Positions 40,483-49,863 of a DNA stretch of 64,000 bases are shown here, piece by piece. Under the pieces are notes generated by a model that was given only the letters and a program-made list of their open reading frames with translations, had not been told where the DNA came from and did no database searches. Made by a program: the position numbers and the translations under genes. Within the stretch, counting starts at the first letter, position 1. Each line of letters opens with the position of its first letter. The stretch is from Nocardia fusca NBRC 14340 (lineage in GTDB: Bacteria > Actinomycetota > Actinomycetes > Mycobacteriales > Mycobacteriaceae). The DNA lies in the NCBI RefSeq assembly GCF_001618425.1, contig NZ_BDCU01000040.1, positions 124,001 through 188,000 of the forward strand, in the 5' to 3' direction.

Positions 40483-41565
40483 ATGAGTATCAGAGAAGTA
40501 GCGCAACGACCCGGACCGTTCGCCTCGCTGTACATCGACGCCGAACACGACACCGAGGATGCCGAACGGCAACGCGCTCTGCGCTGGCGGGCGCTCGCCG
40601 AGCGGCTGGCCGCCGAGGGCGCTTCGGAACAGATGATCACGGTGCTCGGCGATGCGGTCACCGGTGGCCCGCCCGAGCCGGGCCGGGCCGGGCGGTTCCT
40701 CGTCGCCGACGCCGAGTCGGTGCTCATCGACCGGGGGTTACCCGGGCGTCCGCAGCCGGAGATCGTGCGGGTCTCTCCACTGCCGTACCTGCTGCCGCTC
40801 ATCGAGCACGAGGCCGGCGAGGTACCGCACGCGGTGGCGGTCGTCGACCGGGTCGGCTCGGATATGTACGGCGTGGACGAGCACGGCGAGGTCGTCGAGG
40901 AATCGGTCGAGGGCACCGGGCATCCGATACACAAGGTGCGCCACGGTGGCGGCTGGTCGCATCGTTCGATGCAGCGGCGGGTGGAGGAGACGGCCCGGCG
41001 CAACGCCGGCGAGGTCGCCGAGGAACTCACCCGGGTCGCCCAGCGCGTCCACGCGCAGGTGGTGGTGTTGGCCGGAGAGGCCGACACCCGGTCCGCGGTC
41101 CATGGTGCGCTGGGTTCCACCGGCGCGCGAGTGGTGGAAGTCGAGACCGGCGGCCGCGCCGAGGGCTCCGGCGAGAGCGAACTCGACGACGCGGTCCGTG
41201 AAGTCGTCACCGAACAGGCCGACCGGCAACGCGCGGAGATCACGGCGCGTTTCGACAAGGCCCACGGCCGCGACGAGGGCCTGGCCGTCACGGGATTGTC
41301 CGAAACGGTCTGCGCGCTGCTGGCCGCCAACGCGGAGAACGTGCTGATCAATGCCGCCGCACTCGGTGATCGCACCGTCCGCATGGATCCCGGGCCGCTA
41401 CGCGACCCGGCCGCGCTCGGTGCCCCGGGCACGGCCACCGGCACGACCTGCCGCGCGGACGAGGCGCTGCCGGTGGCGGCGCTGGTCCGCGGTGGCACGG
41501 TGACCCCGATCGGCGCGGAGACCGCGCCGCGGGAGGGAGTGGGGGCGCTGCTGCGCTACGCCTGA
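40483..41565 (+). CDS. BaeRF/Vms1-like release-factor-fold protein
   Basis: 360 residues of the eRF1-like family (bacterial archaeo-eukaryotic release factor; Rv2629-type). N-terminal RPGPFASLYIDAEHDTEDAERQRALRWRALAERL, middle VDRVGSDMYGVDEHGEVVEESVEG then GGGWSHRSMQRRVEETARRNAGEVAEEL (about 155-185), and C-terminal ETVCALLAANAENVLINAA match the family. The GGWSHRSMQRR loop corresponds to the catalytic GGQ region in eukaryotic relatives, here without GGQ. Family members are thought to act on stalled ribosomes or peptidyl-tRNA. Likely stress-induced from the upstream promoter. Confidence 0.8.
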   Translation: MSIREVAQRPGPFASLYIDAEHDTEDAERQRALRWRALAERLAAEGASEQMITVLGDAVTGGPPEPGRAGRFLVADAESVLIDRGLPGRPQPEIVRVSPLPYLLPLIEHEAGEVPHAVAVVDRVGSDMYGVDEHGEVVEESVEGTGHPIHKVRHGGGWSHRSMQRRVEETARRNAGEVAEELTRVAQRVHAQVVVLAGEADTRSAVHGALGSTGARVVEVETGGRAEGSGESELDDAVREVVTEQADRQRAEITARFDKAHGRDEGLAVTGLSETVCALLAANAENVLINAAALGDRTVRMDPGPLRDPAALGAPGTATGTTCRADEALPVAALVRGGTVTPIGAETAPREGVGALLRYA

Positions 41566-41597
41566 ACCCACCCCACGGAACGAGGCAGGAGAACGAT

Positions 41598-41786
41598 ATG
41601 GAGCGAGGAAGCAGCAAACACGGTCCGGCCCGCGACGACGAGCTGGCCCACGAACTACAGGGCACCCCGCGGGGTAACCGGTCGAGCCGGGCCGAGGAAT
41701 GGCACGACCCGGAGCCGCCGGCCGACGACGACAATCTGGCGAACGAACGCGTGGACCGGACCGAACGCCGCGACCGCGGCGTCTGA
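41598..41786 (+). CDS. Small charged hypothetical protein
   Basis: 62 residues, charged and disordered-looking (HGPARDDELAHELQGTPRGNRSSRAEEWHDPEPPADDDN). AGGAGAACG precedes the ATG, and it follows the BaeRF gene by 32 nt, so it is probably co-transcribed. DDELAHELQG followed by RxEEWxDPEP is a pattern in conserved actinobacterial proteins of no known function. Confidence 0.7.
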   Translation: MERGSSKHGPARDDELAHELQGTPRGNRSSRAEEWHDPEPPADDDNLANERVDRTERRDRGV

Positions 41787-41865
41787 CCGGCTCCGTCGGC
41801 ACCGCACGCCGGCCGATCGCGGCCGCGCGGTGCCGTCGTCGCACACCACCCGTAGCCATCGGATC

Positions 41866-42996
41866 ATGGGTATACGAGCCATCGTTCTCCCGGTCTGCGC
41901 AGCGGCGGTACTCCTGTCCGCCTGTACGACGAGCTCGGTCGAGCCCGCCCCGGTACCTTCGGTGGCTGCCGCTCGCATGGACAGAGTGCACGGCGACCTC
42001 GACGCGGTGATCCGCTCGGGTGCTGTCGGGGCCATTGCCACGCTCACCGAGAACGACGCGACCGCCGTCGCCGCCTCCGGCCTGTCCGATATCGCCGCGG
42101 GGACCCCGATGCCGACCGATCATCCCCAGCATGTCCGGGTCGGTAGCGTCACCAAGGCTTTCACCGCCGCGATTGTGCTGCAACTGGTCGCCGAACACAG
42201 GATCGACCTCGACCGGTCGATCGACGCGTACCTGCCCGGTCTGCTCACCGGTGCCGGGGTGGACGAGCACGCCCTCACCGTCCGCCAGATCCTCGGCCAT
42301 CGAAGCGGACTGCCCGAACTGCCCGGAACCCCGGAGACGAACGAGTACGAGGCGGCGAAGGACGGCCGCACCTACACCCCCGCACAGGAGATCGCAGCCG
42401 CCCTGCGGAATCCCGCGCAGTTCGCCCCGGGCACTCGATTCGAATACACGAATACCAATTACATCGTCGCCGGCATGCTGATCGAGGCGGTGACCGGACA
42501 CCGCTACACCGACGAGCTGCGCGACCGCATTCTCACTCCGCTGGCACTGTGGGACACCTACCTGCCGGCCACGGGAGAAACCGGTCTGCGCGACCCGCAT
42601 CCGACCGGCTACGCCACCATCGACGGCACCGTTACCGACGCGACGCGGGTGGAGCCGTCGCTGCCGTGGGCGGCCGGCGCGCTGGTCAGCACCGGCGCCG
42701 ACCTCAATCGATTCTTCCTCGCGCTGCTGTCCGGTCGGGTGGTGCCGCAGACCCAGCTGCCGCAGATGCTCGACGGGGTCGACATGGGCCGCGGTGACGG
42801 CATGTCCTACGGGCTCGGCATCGCATACACCCGGCTACCGTGCGGCCTGCAATATGTCGGCCACCTCGGTAGCATCCACGGCTTTTCCGCCATGTCCGGC
42901 GCCGCTGCCCCAGAGCTCGCGGTCACCTTCTCCTTTACCGGTACACCCTCCACCGTGGATGTCCGCGACCTGCTCACCCACGCCCTGTGTGGGTGA
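41866..42996 (+). CDS. Secreted serine hydrolase (beta-lactamase/D-Ala-D-Ala carboxypeptidase family), lipoprotein
   Basis: 376 residues. AIVLPVCAAAVLLSAC is a lipoprotein signal (lipobox LLSAC, Cys about residue 19). Catalytic SxxK is VGSVTKAF near 100; the second motif YTNTNYIVAGMLIEAVTG near 190 carries YxN; and HLGSIHG near 325 is the third (HxG) motif. This is the class C beta-lactamase/esterase layout of about 350 residues. Substrate (peptidoglycan, ester or amide) is open. ATG 41866 places the signal at the N-terminus. Confidence 0.9.
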   Translation: MGIRAIVLPVCAAAVLLSACTTSSVEPAPVPSVAAARMDRVHGDLDAVIRSGAVGAIATLTENDATAVAASGLSDIAAGTPMPTDHPQHVRVGSVTKAFTAAIVLQLVAEHRIDLDRSIDAYLPGLLTGAGVDEHALTVRQILGHRSGLPELPGTPETNEYEAAKDGRTYTPAQEIAAALRNPAQFAPGTRFEYTNTNYIVAGMLIEAVTGHRYTDELRDRILTPLALWDTYLPATGETGLRDPHPTGYATIDGTVTDATRVEPSLPWAAGALVSTGADLNRFFLALLSGRVVPQTQLPQMLDGVDMGRGDGMSYGLGIAYTRLPCGLQYVGHLGSIHGFSAMSGAAAPELAVTFSFTGTPSTVDVRDLLTHALCG

Positions 42997-43124
42997 ACGA
43001 CCACGCCTGTCCGTCCATCCCACCCGGCCGGTGGCACCGCGCTGCATGCTGCGCCCGCAACCCCGCAACCCCGCAACCCCGCACGCCCGGCCCGGCCGCC
43101 CCGGACGGCGGCCGGGCGGGGCGG

Positions 43125-43922
43125 TCAGGACGGCATCTCGGCGGCCTGCGCGGTATCGATCACGCCGAAGGTTTCGCCCTGCGGCGCGCTGAGTACGCCC
43201 ATCCGCCCGAAAGGGCTGTCGTCGGGGCCCATCAGCAGGGTCGCGCCCAGACCGGTCGCCGAGGCGAGGATCGCGTCGGTGTCCTCGACCTGGAACCAGC
43301 TCAACCAGTACGACGGCCCGGCGCCCGGGTTCTTGGTGGAATCGTTCAGACCGCCGACCGGTTCCCCGTCGGGAGCAAGAGCGAAGGTCGCGTAGTCGAC
43401 GTTCACCCCGTCACCGATCTCGGTGAACGTCCAGCCGAACACCTGGGCGTAGAACTCCTGCGCGCGCTGATAGCCGTCGGTGTGCAGTTCGTTCCAGCAG
43501 TAGGCGCCCGGCTCGTTGTAGACCGCCGCGCCGAAGTGCTGCTTGGCCTGCCACACCGCGAACGCCGCCCCGGTGGGATCGGTGGCCACCAGCATCCGCC
43601 CCACATCCAGCACATCGAACGGTGCCATGACCACGGTGCCGCCGGCCGCCACGATCGCGGCGGAGGTGTCGTCGGCATTGTCGGTGGCGATATAGGTGGT
43701 CCATGCCGACGGCATCGGTTGCCCGGGCGGTTTGGGGCCGATTCCGGCGACCGGGCGACCGTCGCGCAGCGCCATCAGGTAGCCGCCGGCTTCCGGCGCG
43801 CTGTCGGCGATGTCCCAGCCGAACAGGTCGCGGTAGAACTCACGGGCGCGGTTCGTATCGTCGACCTGGCAGTCGGTCCAGCACGGGGTGCCGGCCGGCC
43901 AGGGAGTTTCACGTATCGGCAT
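43125..43922 (-). CDS. Double VOC-domain protein
   Basis: 265 residues with two glyoxalase-fold domains: residues about 10-125 (GTPCWTDCQVDDTNRAREFYRDLFGWDI ... FAVWQAKQHFG) and about 140-255 (YCWNELHTDGYQRAQEFYAQVFGWTF ... GRMGVLSAPQGETFGVID). Similar proteins are annotated hydrolase or glyoxalase-like in mycolic-acid actinomycetes. Function is unknown; the last domain has the usual SAPQGETF ending. Start ATG 43922. It stands alone between the serine hydrolase and the divergent GntP operon. Confidence 0.9.
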   Translation of the reverse strand: MPIRETPWPAGTPCWTDCQVDDTNRAREFYRDLFGWDIADSAPEAGGYLMALRDGRPVAGIGPKPPGQPMPSAWTTYIATDNADDTSAAIVAAGGTVVMAPFDVLDVGRMLVATDPTGAAFAVWQAKQHFGAAVYNEPGAYCWNELHTDGYQRAQEFYAQVFGWTFTEIGDGVNVDYATFALAPDGEPVGGLNDSTKNPGAGPSYWLSWFQVEDTDAILASATGLGATLLMGPDDSPFGRMGVLSAPQGETFGVIDTAQAAEMPS

Positions 43923-44122
43923 TGCGTGTCCTCCGTGTTCCGTTTCGGGTTCGCGCGAGTCGAGCGATAACAGGCCGAGAGGGCCGGATGGGACAGACCC
44001 GGATGAGACAGACGCCGCACGGCCCGCGTTGTCGCGCCGCGGTCCATGGCGAGCCAACCGTATCCACCTGGCGGCACGCGGGCAACAACCGTCCAGCACA
44101 CACGACTTTCACGGCACGCCGG

Positions 44123-44152
44123 TTGCCTATATCGTGAGTATGTGCTCATAAT
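44123..44152 (+). promoter_or_regulatory. Housekeeping-type promoter with palindrome before the GntP operon
   Basis: TTGCCT, 18 bp, CATAAT, about 90 bp before the gntP start. TGAG-N6-CTCA (44135-44148) sits over the spacer and -10, a possible operator for the IclR regulator at the other end of the operon. Confidence 0.55.
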
Positions 44153-44244
44153 GTGAATCCGCTGTGGCCTGCGTCACGAGAGGCCTTCCGTGCCGCCAGC
44201 GCGGGAGCAACGCCCGGCCCGGTGCGACTCGATGGGATATGCAC

Positions 44245-45702
44245 ATGTCAGACCTTGCAACGATGGTCAACACGGGCGCCGCGGTCCTCGCGGTGGTCGT
44301 GCTGATCATCCGATTCAAAATCAACCCGGCGGTAGCGCTGGTCCTCGGTTCGGCCTATCTCGGGCTCACCGCGGGTCTGGGTACCGAGAAAACCGTCGAA
44401 ACGATCGCCACCGGTTTCGGCGACATCATGGCCGAGGTCGGGTTGCTGATCGCCTTCGGCGTGCTGACCGGCGTGATGCTGCAGGAGACCGGGGCCATCG
44501 AACGTCTTGTGCGGGCCCTGATCCGGGTCTTCGGTGTCAACCGGATGCCGTACGCGCTCTCGCTCACCATCGCCACCGCGCTGCAGTCCATCTACCTCGA
44601 CGTACTGCTGGTCATCTCGGCACCCCTGGCCCGGACAGCCGCCGCCAAGATGGACAAGAAGGGCACCGCCCGGATGGCCACGGCGCTGGCGATCGGCGGT
44701 GAATGCGGCATCGTGCTCATGGTGCCCGGCGTCGGCGCGCTGGCCCTGGCCGGGCTGCTCGGTGTGCCGCTCGGCAAGATGCTGCTGTTCGGCCTGTTGC
44801 TCGTGATCCCCACGGTCACCATCGCGGTCGCTGTCATGTTCTTTCTCTTCGACCGCGGCTGGTGGAACTCCGAACGCGACGAACAGTCCTACCCCGCCGA
44901 CGACCGGCCTGCCGGTGACGCGCAAGTCCGCTCCGGCGACGGGCAGCCCGATGCCGGCGACGCGGAATTCCCCGGCGGCGACGGGGCATCCGGCGCCGCC
45001 GGCAAACCGGCCGGCTCCGGCGGGGTGGCCGTCGCGGCGCCCGCGCGGCCCCGGCCCGACACCCCGCTTCCGCTGCTGATGGCACCGCTGCTCACCGCCC
45101 TGCTGCTCATCGCCGTCGGCGCCGTCCTGGATGTCGCCGAGATCCACAACCCGGTGATCGAATTCCTCGCCACCCCGGTCATCGCCCTGCTGATCGGTCT
45201 CGTCGGCACCAGCATCGTGGGCCGCCGCAGCGTCGGCATCGACCGAATCCAGCGCTGCATCACCACCGGCTTCCAGGAGAGCGGGCAGATCCTCGTCCTG
45301 ACCGGGGTCGGCGGGTCACTGGCCGCCACCATCACGGCCACCGGCGTCGGCGATATCCTCGGCGACTACTTCACCGCGAGCACCGCGGCACCATTGCTGA
45401 TGGTGTGGGCGATCGCGGCGGTCCTGCATATCGCGGTCGGTTCGGTGACGCTTTCGGCGATCACCGCGGCGGGCATCCTCGCGCCGGTGGCCCCGGCGCT
45501 CGGGATCGACCCGGTGCTGATCGCCTTGGCCGCCGGCGCCGGATCGCTGTTCGCGGTGCACGTCACGAGCAATACCTTCTGGCTGCTGCAGTCGCTGATG
45601 GGGCAGACCACCCGCGGCGCGCTGAAAACGTGCTCGGTGGGCGTATCCGTCGCCTCGGTGGTGGCGATTGTGCTCATCATGCCGCTGAGCTTGGCCCTGT
45701 AG
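44245..45702 (+). CDS. GntP-family organic-acid:proton symporter
   Basis: 485-residue permease with about 12 to 14 hydrophobic helices (MVNTGAAVLAVVVLIIRFKINPAVALVLGSAYLGLTAG ... VGLLIAFGVLTGVMLQETGAIERLVR). It matches the GntP/gluconate-citrate type. A cytoplasmic Gly/Asp-rich insert (residues about 210-260) splits the two halves. ATG 44245 is preferred because GGGA is 7 nt upstream; ATG 44239 is also possible. First gene of the catabolic operon, so it imports the substrate acid. Confidence 0.9.
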   Translation: MSDLATMVNTGAAVLAVVVLIIRFKINPAVALVLGSAYLGLTAGLGTEKTVETIATGFGDIMAEVGLLIAFGVLTGVMLQETGAIERLVRALIRVFGVNRMPYALSLTIATALQSIYLDVLLVISAPLARTAAAKMDKKGTARMATALAIGGECGIVLMVPGVGALALAGLLGVPLGKMLLFGLLLVIPTVTIAVAVMFFLFDRGWWNSERDEQSYPADDRPAGDAQVRSGDGQPDAGDAEFPGGDGASGAAGKPAGSGGVAVAAPARPRPDTPLPLLMAPLLTALLLIAVGAVLDVAEIHNPVIEFLATPVIALLIGLVGTSIVGRRSVGIDRIQRCITTGFQESGQILVLTGVGGSLAATITATGVGDILGDYFTASTAAPLLMVWAIAAVLHIAVGSVTLSAITAAGILAPVAPALGIDPVLIALAAGAGSLFAVHVTSNTFWLLQSLMGQTTRGALKTCSVGVSVASVVAIVLIMPLSLAL

Positions 45703-45725
45703 AACTCGGAAACGATAGGAAAGAT

Positions 45726-46967
45726 ATGCGCAACGAGCCTGTCCGGCCGCTCGCCGGTATCCGGGTCCTGGAACTCGGCAACTACATCGCCGCCCCGACC
45801 GCCGGCCGGATGCTCGCCGATTTCGGTGCCGAGGTGATCAAGGTCGAACGTCCGGTCACCGGTGACGAACTGCGCCGCTGGCGCCTCTACGGCGGCGAGA
45901 CCTCCATGCTGTACCGCACGGTGAACCGCAACAAGAAGTCCATCGTGGTTGATCTGAAGACCGAGGCCGGGCGCGCCCTGATCCTGGATCTGGTCCGCGA
46001 ATGCGATGTACTGCTGGAGAATTTCCGGCCGGGGACGCTGGAGAAATGGGGGCTCGGCCCCGAAGCGCTGCAGGAGGCCAATCCGGATGTGGTGATCACC
46101 CGGATCTCCGCGTACGGGCAGACCGGACCGCAGGCCGCGCGGCCCGGTTTCGCGGCGGTGGCCGAAGCGGTCGGCGGGCTGCGCGAGCTCATCGGCGATC
46201 CGGACCGGCCGCCGGTGCGTACCGGTGTGTCCATCGGCGATTCCATCGCCGGTATCTACGCCGCGTTCGGCACCGTGATGGCCTTGTTCCAGCGGGCCCG
46301 CAGCGCTACGCCGATCCCGTTGCCGGAACGCATCATCGATGTGGCGCTCAACGAGTCGATCCTGTCGGTGATGGAGTCGCTGGTCCCCGACTATCTCGCC
46401 TACGGCGTGCGACGCGAACGCGTGGGCGGCCGGATGGAGGGTATCGCGCCCAGTAACGCCTACCCGTGCAGCGACGGCACCAGCATCATCATCGCGGGCA
46501 ACGGCGACGCCATCTTCGGGCGCTATATGGAGACCATCGGCCGACCGGACCTCGCCACCGATCCGGAGCTGCGCGACAATGCCGGACGCTGGGCCCGCCG
46601 CGACGAACTGGATGCCGCGATCGCCGATTGGACGAGCCGGCACACCCGCGCGGAGGCGCTGCGGCTCCTCGACGCGGCCGGCGTACCGTCCGGCCCGATC
46701 TACACCGCGGCCGATATCTGCGCCGACGAGCAGTACGCCGCCCGGAACATGATCCAGCGGTTCGAGGTGGACACGGGCGCGGACGAACCCGCCACGGTGG
46801 GCTTTCCCGGGATCGTCCCGGTAATAGGCGAGGCCTCGCTGCCGATCCGTACAATCGGCCCCGACCTGGGTGAACACACACGTGAAGTACTCGCCACGGT
46901 ACTGCGCCTCACCGACGACGAGATCGACGCCGTCACAGGCGCTTCGGAAACAGGGGTTACGGTATGA
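45726..46967 (+). CDS. CaiB/BaiF-type CoA-transferase
   Basis: 413-residue class III CoA-transferase that attaches CoA to a carboxylic acid through an aspartyl-CoA step. Markers: the N-terminal PLAGIRVLELGNYIAAPTAGRMLADFGAEVIKVE, NRNKKSIVVDLKTEAG, LLENFRPG, and VAEAVGGLRELIGDPDRPPVRTGVSIGD (the active-site Asp in the GDSIAG region). Starts 23 nt after gntP. The neighbour gene is an HMG-CoA-lyase-type enzyme, so the substrate is probably a hydroxylated dicarboxylic acid activated for retro-aldol cleavage. Confidence 0.92.
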   Translation: MRNEPVRPLAGIRVLELGNYIAAPTAGRMLADFGAEVIKVERPVTGDELRRWRLYGGETSMLYRTVNRNKKSIVVDLKTEAGRALILDLVRECDVLLENFRPGTLEKWGLGPEALQEANPDVVITRISAYGQTGPQAARPGFAAVAEAVGGLRELIGDPDRPPVRTGVSIGDSIAGIYAAFGTVMALFQRARSATPIPLPERIIDVALNESILSVMESLVPDYLAYGVRRERVGGRMEGIAPSNAYPCSDGTSIIIAGNGDAIFGRYMETIGRPDLATDPELRDNAGRWARRDELDAAIADWTSRHTRAEALRLLDAAGVPSGPIYTAADICADEQYAARNMIQRFEVDTGADEPATVGFPGIVPVIGEASLPIRTIGPDLGEHTREVLATVLRLTDDEIDAVTGASETGVTV

Positions 46968-47902
46968 CCTTCGCCTACACACCGGCGGCGCAGCTGCGCG
47001 ACGTGACGCTACGCGACGGGTTGCAGCTCACCGGCAAACCGCTGGACACCGAACGAAAGGTGGCGCTGGTCCGCGAACTGCTCGCGCTCGGTGTCCCCGA
47101 GCTCGAGATCGGCTCCATGGCCCGCCCGGACCTGGTGCCGCCGCTGGCCGATTCGCTCGCGGTGATCGCGGCGCTGACGCCGGCCGAACTCGCGAAATGC
47201 TGGGTGTGGGTGGCCACCCCCCGGCATATCGAGAAGGCGGCCGCGGCGGGTGCGCGTAATTTCCAGTACTGCCTGTCGGCGTCGGATTCGCACAACCAGG
47301 CCAATATCGGGCGCACCACCGAGGACAGCGTCGCCGCCATGCCCGCGGCGATCGAGCTGACCCGCGACTGCGGGGGCACAATCCAGCTGTGTATCGCGAC
47401 CGCGTTCACCTGCCCCTTCGAAGGTGTCGTCGATCCGGCCCGGGTGCTGGGTATCGCCGCGGATCCGCGGACCGACGGCGCCGCCGATATCGTCCTCGCC
47501 GATACCCTCGGACAGGCCGTCCCCGCCCAGGTACGGCAACTCGTCGAGGGTGTCCGCGCGCACACCCCGCCGCGCCGCATCGTCTACCACGGTCACGACA
47601 CCTGGGGCCTGGGGGTCGCGAACACGCTGGCGGCCATCGACGCGGGCGCCACGCTGGTGGACGGGTCGCTGGGTGGATTGGGCGGCTGCCCGTTCGCCCC
47701 GGGCGCCAGCGGTAACACCGCGACCGAGGATCTGCTGTTCGCCACCCGCCCCGATTGGCTCACTCCCGAGATTCTGGCGGCCGTGGTCCAGACCGGGGAG
47801 TCGCTGCTCGCCGACCTGGGCGAACCCAATCGGTCCAAGACCGCGCAGGGCGCCCGCTCGAAAGCCCGCGCCTTCGATTGGGTGATCGGCGAGCAGCCGT
47901 GA
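46964..47902 (+). CDS. HMG-CoA-lyase-family acyl-CoA aldolase
   Basis: 312 residues of the HMGL-like TIM barrel. Residues expected for HMG-CoA lyase are present: Arg-Asp in LRDVTLRDGLQ, the two metal-binding His in YHGHDTWGLGVAN, and the catalytic Cys in GGLGGCPFAPGASGN. It should cleave a 3-hydroxy-acyl-CoA such as HMG-CoA or a citramalyl-CoA relative into two smaller acids. ATGA overlap with the CoA-transferase before it, and GTGA with the dehydrogenase after it. Confidence 0.9.
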   Translation: MTFAYTPAAQLRDVTLRDGLQLTGKPLDTERKVALVRELLALGVPELEIGSMARPDLVPPLADSLAVIAALTPAELAKCWVWVATPRHIEKAAAAGARNFQYCLSASDSHNQANIGRTTEDSVAAMPAAIELTRDCGGTIQLCIATAFTCPFEGVVDPARVLGIAADPRTDGAADIVLADTLGQAVPAQVRQLVEGVRAHTPPRRIVYHGHDTWGLGVANTLAAIDAGATLVDGSLGGLGGCPFAPGASGNTATEDLLFATRPDWLTPEILAAVVQTGESLLADLGEPNRSKTAQGARSKARAFDWVIGEQP

Positions 47903-48894
47903 CGGCCGCGGATTTCCTCGTCACCACCCCACTGCCCGATCCCGGGATGCGGCTGCTCGAAGCCGCCGGATCGGTGACCGTGGCCGAGACCCGGATGAGC
48001 CGTGAGCAGTTGGCCGACGCCTGCGCGTCCGGGGACTACCGGGTGGTGGTGGCGCAGTTGGGCGACGAATTCGACGCCGAGCTGCTCGACCGGGCGAAGA
48101 TCACCGGGATCAGCAATTTCGCGGTGGGGTACAACAATATCGATATCGCGGCGGCCACCGCGAACTCCATCGTCGTGGGCAACACCCCCGGTGTCATGAC
48201 CGACGCGACGGCCGATATCGCCCTGCTGCTGATCCTGGCGGTCGCGCGCCGGTGCGTGGAGGCCGATACCTTTGTCCGGTCCGGCGAGTTCCACGGCTGG
48301 GAACCGGAACTTCTGCTGGGCCACGATGTCAGCGGCCGGACCCTGGGCCTGGCCGGTTTCGGCCGGATCGCCCGCGCCACCGCACGGCGCGCGCTGGCTT
48401 TCGGAATGACCGTGGTGTTCGCGCCACGCCCGCCCGGTGACCGGGTGGTGAACGAGGACGAGCTCGGTGAGTTCGCCGGACGAGTACAGCAGCTGCCGTG
48501 GCCGGAACTGGTTTCCACCAGCGATTATCTCTCGTTGCATGTACCGCTGAACGCCGCGACCCGCCATCTCGTGGACGCCTCCGTGCTCCGGTCGATGAAA
48601 CGGTCGGCGATTCTGATCAATACCGCGCGCGGACCGATCGTCGACGAGCAGGCGCTGGTCACGGCGTTGCGCGACGGGACCATCGCGGGCGCGGGATTGG
48701 ATGTGTACGAGGACGAACCGCGGCTGGCGCCAGGCCTGGCCGAACTGCCCAATACCGTGTTGCTGCCACATATCGGCAGCGCCACGGTCCCGGTACGCGC
48801 CGAGATGGCCCGGCGCTGCGCGGAGAACGCGGTCGCCATGCTCCGCGACGAACTCCCGCCCTACCCGGTCAACCCGGAGGCGCGGGCGCGCTGA
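47899..48894 (+). CDS. D-2-hydroxyacid dehydrogenase (glyoxylate/hydroxypyruvate reductase-like)
   Basis: 331 residues, GTG start overlapping the previous stop. Rossmann motif LGLAGFGRIARATARRAL, the segment NFAVGYNNIDIAAATANSIVVGNTPGVMTDATADIALLLIL typical of glyoxylate/hydroxypyruvate reductases, Arg in INTARGPIVDE, Glu in DVYEDEPRL, and His in LLPHIGSATV. It probably reduces a 2-keto product of the preceding lyase. Its 3' end overlaps the convergent iclR gene by 26 bp. Confidence 0.92.
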   Translation: MTAADFLVTTPLPDPGMRLLEAAGSVTVAETRMSREQLADACASGDYRVVVAQLGDEFDAELLDRAKITGISNFAVGYNNIDIAAATANSIVVGNTPGVMTDATADIALLLILAVARRCVEADTFVRSGEFHGWEPELLLGHDVSGRTLGLAGFGRIARATARRALAFGMTVVFAPRPPGDRVVNEDELGEFAGRVQQLPWPELVSTSDYLSLHVPLNAATRHLVDASVLRSMKRSAILINTARGPIVDEQALVTALRDGTIAGAGLDVYEDEPRLAPGLAELPNTVLLPHIGSATVPVRAEMARRCAENAVAMLRDELPPYPVNPEARAR

Positions 48895-49699
48895 CCGCGG
48901 CGGGCCCGGGGTCGGCGACCGGAATACGGCCGCCGAGGGTGCGGGTGACCTGTTCGGCGTAGCCGACGAGCAGGTCCACCCACGCCTCGCACTGTGCCAG
49001 CGGCATCCGCAGGGTGGGGCCACTGATCGTCAACGCCGCCACCACCCGCCCGGCCGCGTCGAATATGGGCGCGGACAGCCCCGACGCCGAATCCTCCCGC
49101 TCGCCGGCGCTGATCGCGTAGCCGTCGGCCTTCGCCCGGGAGATGAGTGCCCGCAGTTCCCGTGGGCTGGTGACGGTGCCCTCGGTCAGCGGTTCCAGCG
49201 GTGCGGCCAATACCCGCTCGGCGAGTTCGGGGTCCCAGGCCAGCAGGATCCGGCCCGCCGACCCGGCGTAGAGCGGAATGATCTTGCCCACGTACATGTC
49301 CCGGCGCAGCGCGTGCCGGGTCTCGGCGATGGCCACGCACACCCGGAAACCGTGTTCGGCGCGGAAGACACAGGCGGTCTCCCCTGTCTCGTCCCGGATT
49401 TCGCGCAGTACCGGGTCGACGATCGCCAGCAGGTCCAGTCCTTTGACCGCCGTCGCCGCCCAATAGCTCATCCGCAGCCCGACCCGGATCCGGTCCCCCG
49501 CCCGATCCAGCAGACCCTGCGCCACCATATTGGTGACCAGCCGCTGCACCGTGGAGGTCGGTAACCCGGTGGCCTGCTGGATCTCGCCCAGCGTCAACGA
49601 CGGCCGGGCCAGGGAGAAGGCATCGAGGATCTCGGTGATCTTCCCCAATACCAGCAGCGGCTGGTGGTTCGCGGCCGCACCGCCGTCTTGCCTCGACAT
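48869..49699 (-). CDS. IclR-family transcriptional regulator
   Basis: 276 residues. N-terminal winged helix LTLGEIQQATGLPTSTVQRLVTNMVAQGLLDR (about 36-67), then the IclR effector domain with AHGFRVCVAIAETRHALRRDMYVGKIIPLYAGSAGRILLAW and ISAGEREDSASGLSAPIFD. Convergent with the end of the gntP operon and a candidate regulator of it. The long upstream in-frame extension (from 50719) is antisense to an MFS gene and not coding. Confidence 0.92.
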   Translation of the reverse strand: MSRQDGGAAANHQPLLVLGKITEILDAFSLARPSLTLGEIQQATGLPTSTVQRLVTNMVAQGLLDRAGDRIRVGLRMSYWAATAVKGLDLLAIVDPVLREIRDETGETACVFRAEHGFRVCVAIAETRHALRRDMYVGKIIPLYAGSAGRILLAWDPELAERVLAAPLEPLTEGTVTSPRELRALISRAKADGYAISAGEREDSASGLSAPIFDAAGRVVAALTISGPTLRMPLAQCEAWVDLLVGYAEQVTRTLGGRIPVADPGPAAVSAPAPPG

Positions 49700-49863
49700 A
49701 TCGCCGAATCTACGCGGTGTCCGGCCTGCTCGGGCGCCGGACACCGGCCCGGCCGTGGACCACCGCGACCTCGCCGGCCCGAATCGCGGTGGCCGCCGGC
49801 GCCGGGGGATCCCGGACGCCGGCGGCGCGGGCCGGGCCGGGCACATACCCGGACCGAGGACGG

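Noticed and set aside
43057-43080. Short tandem repeat of GCAACCCC (three copies)
   Set aside because: Simple-sequence repeat in a spacer with no sign of function.
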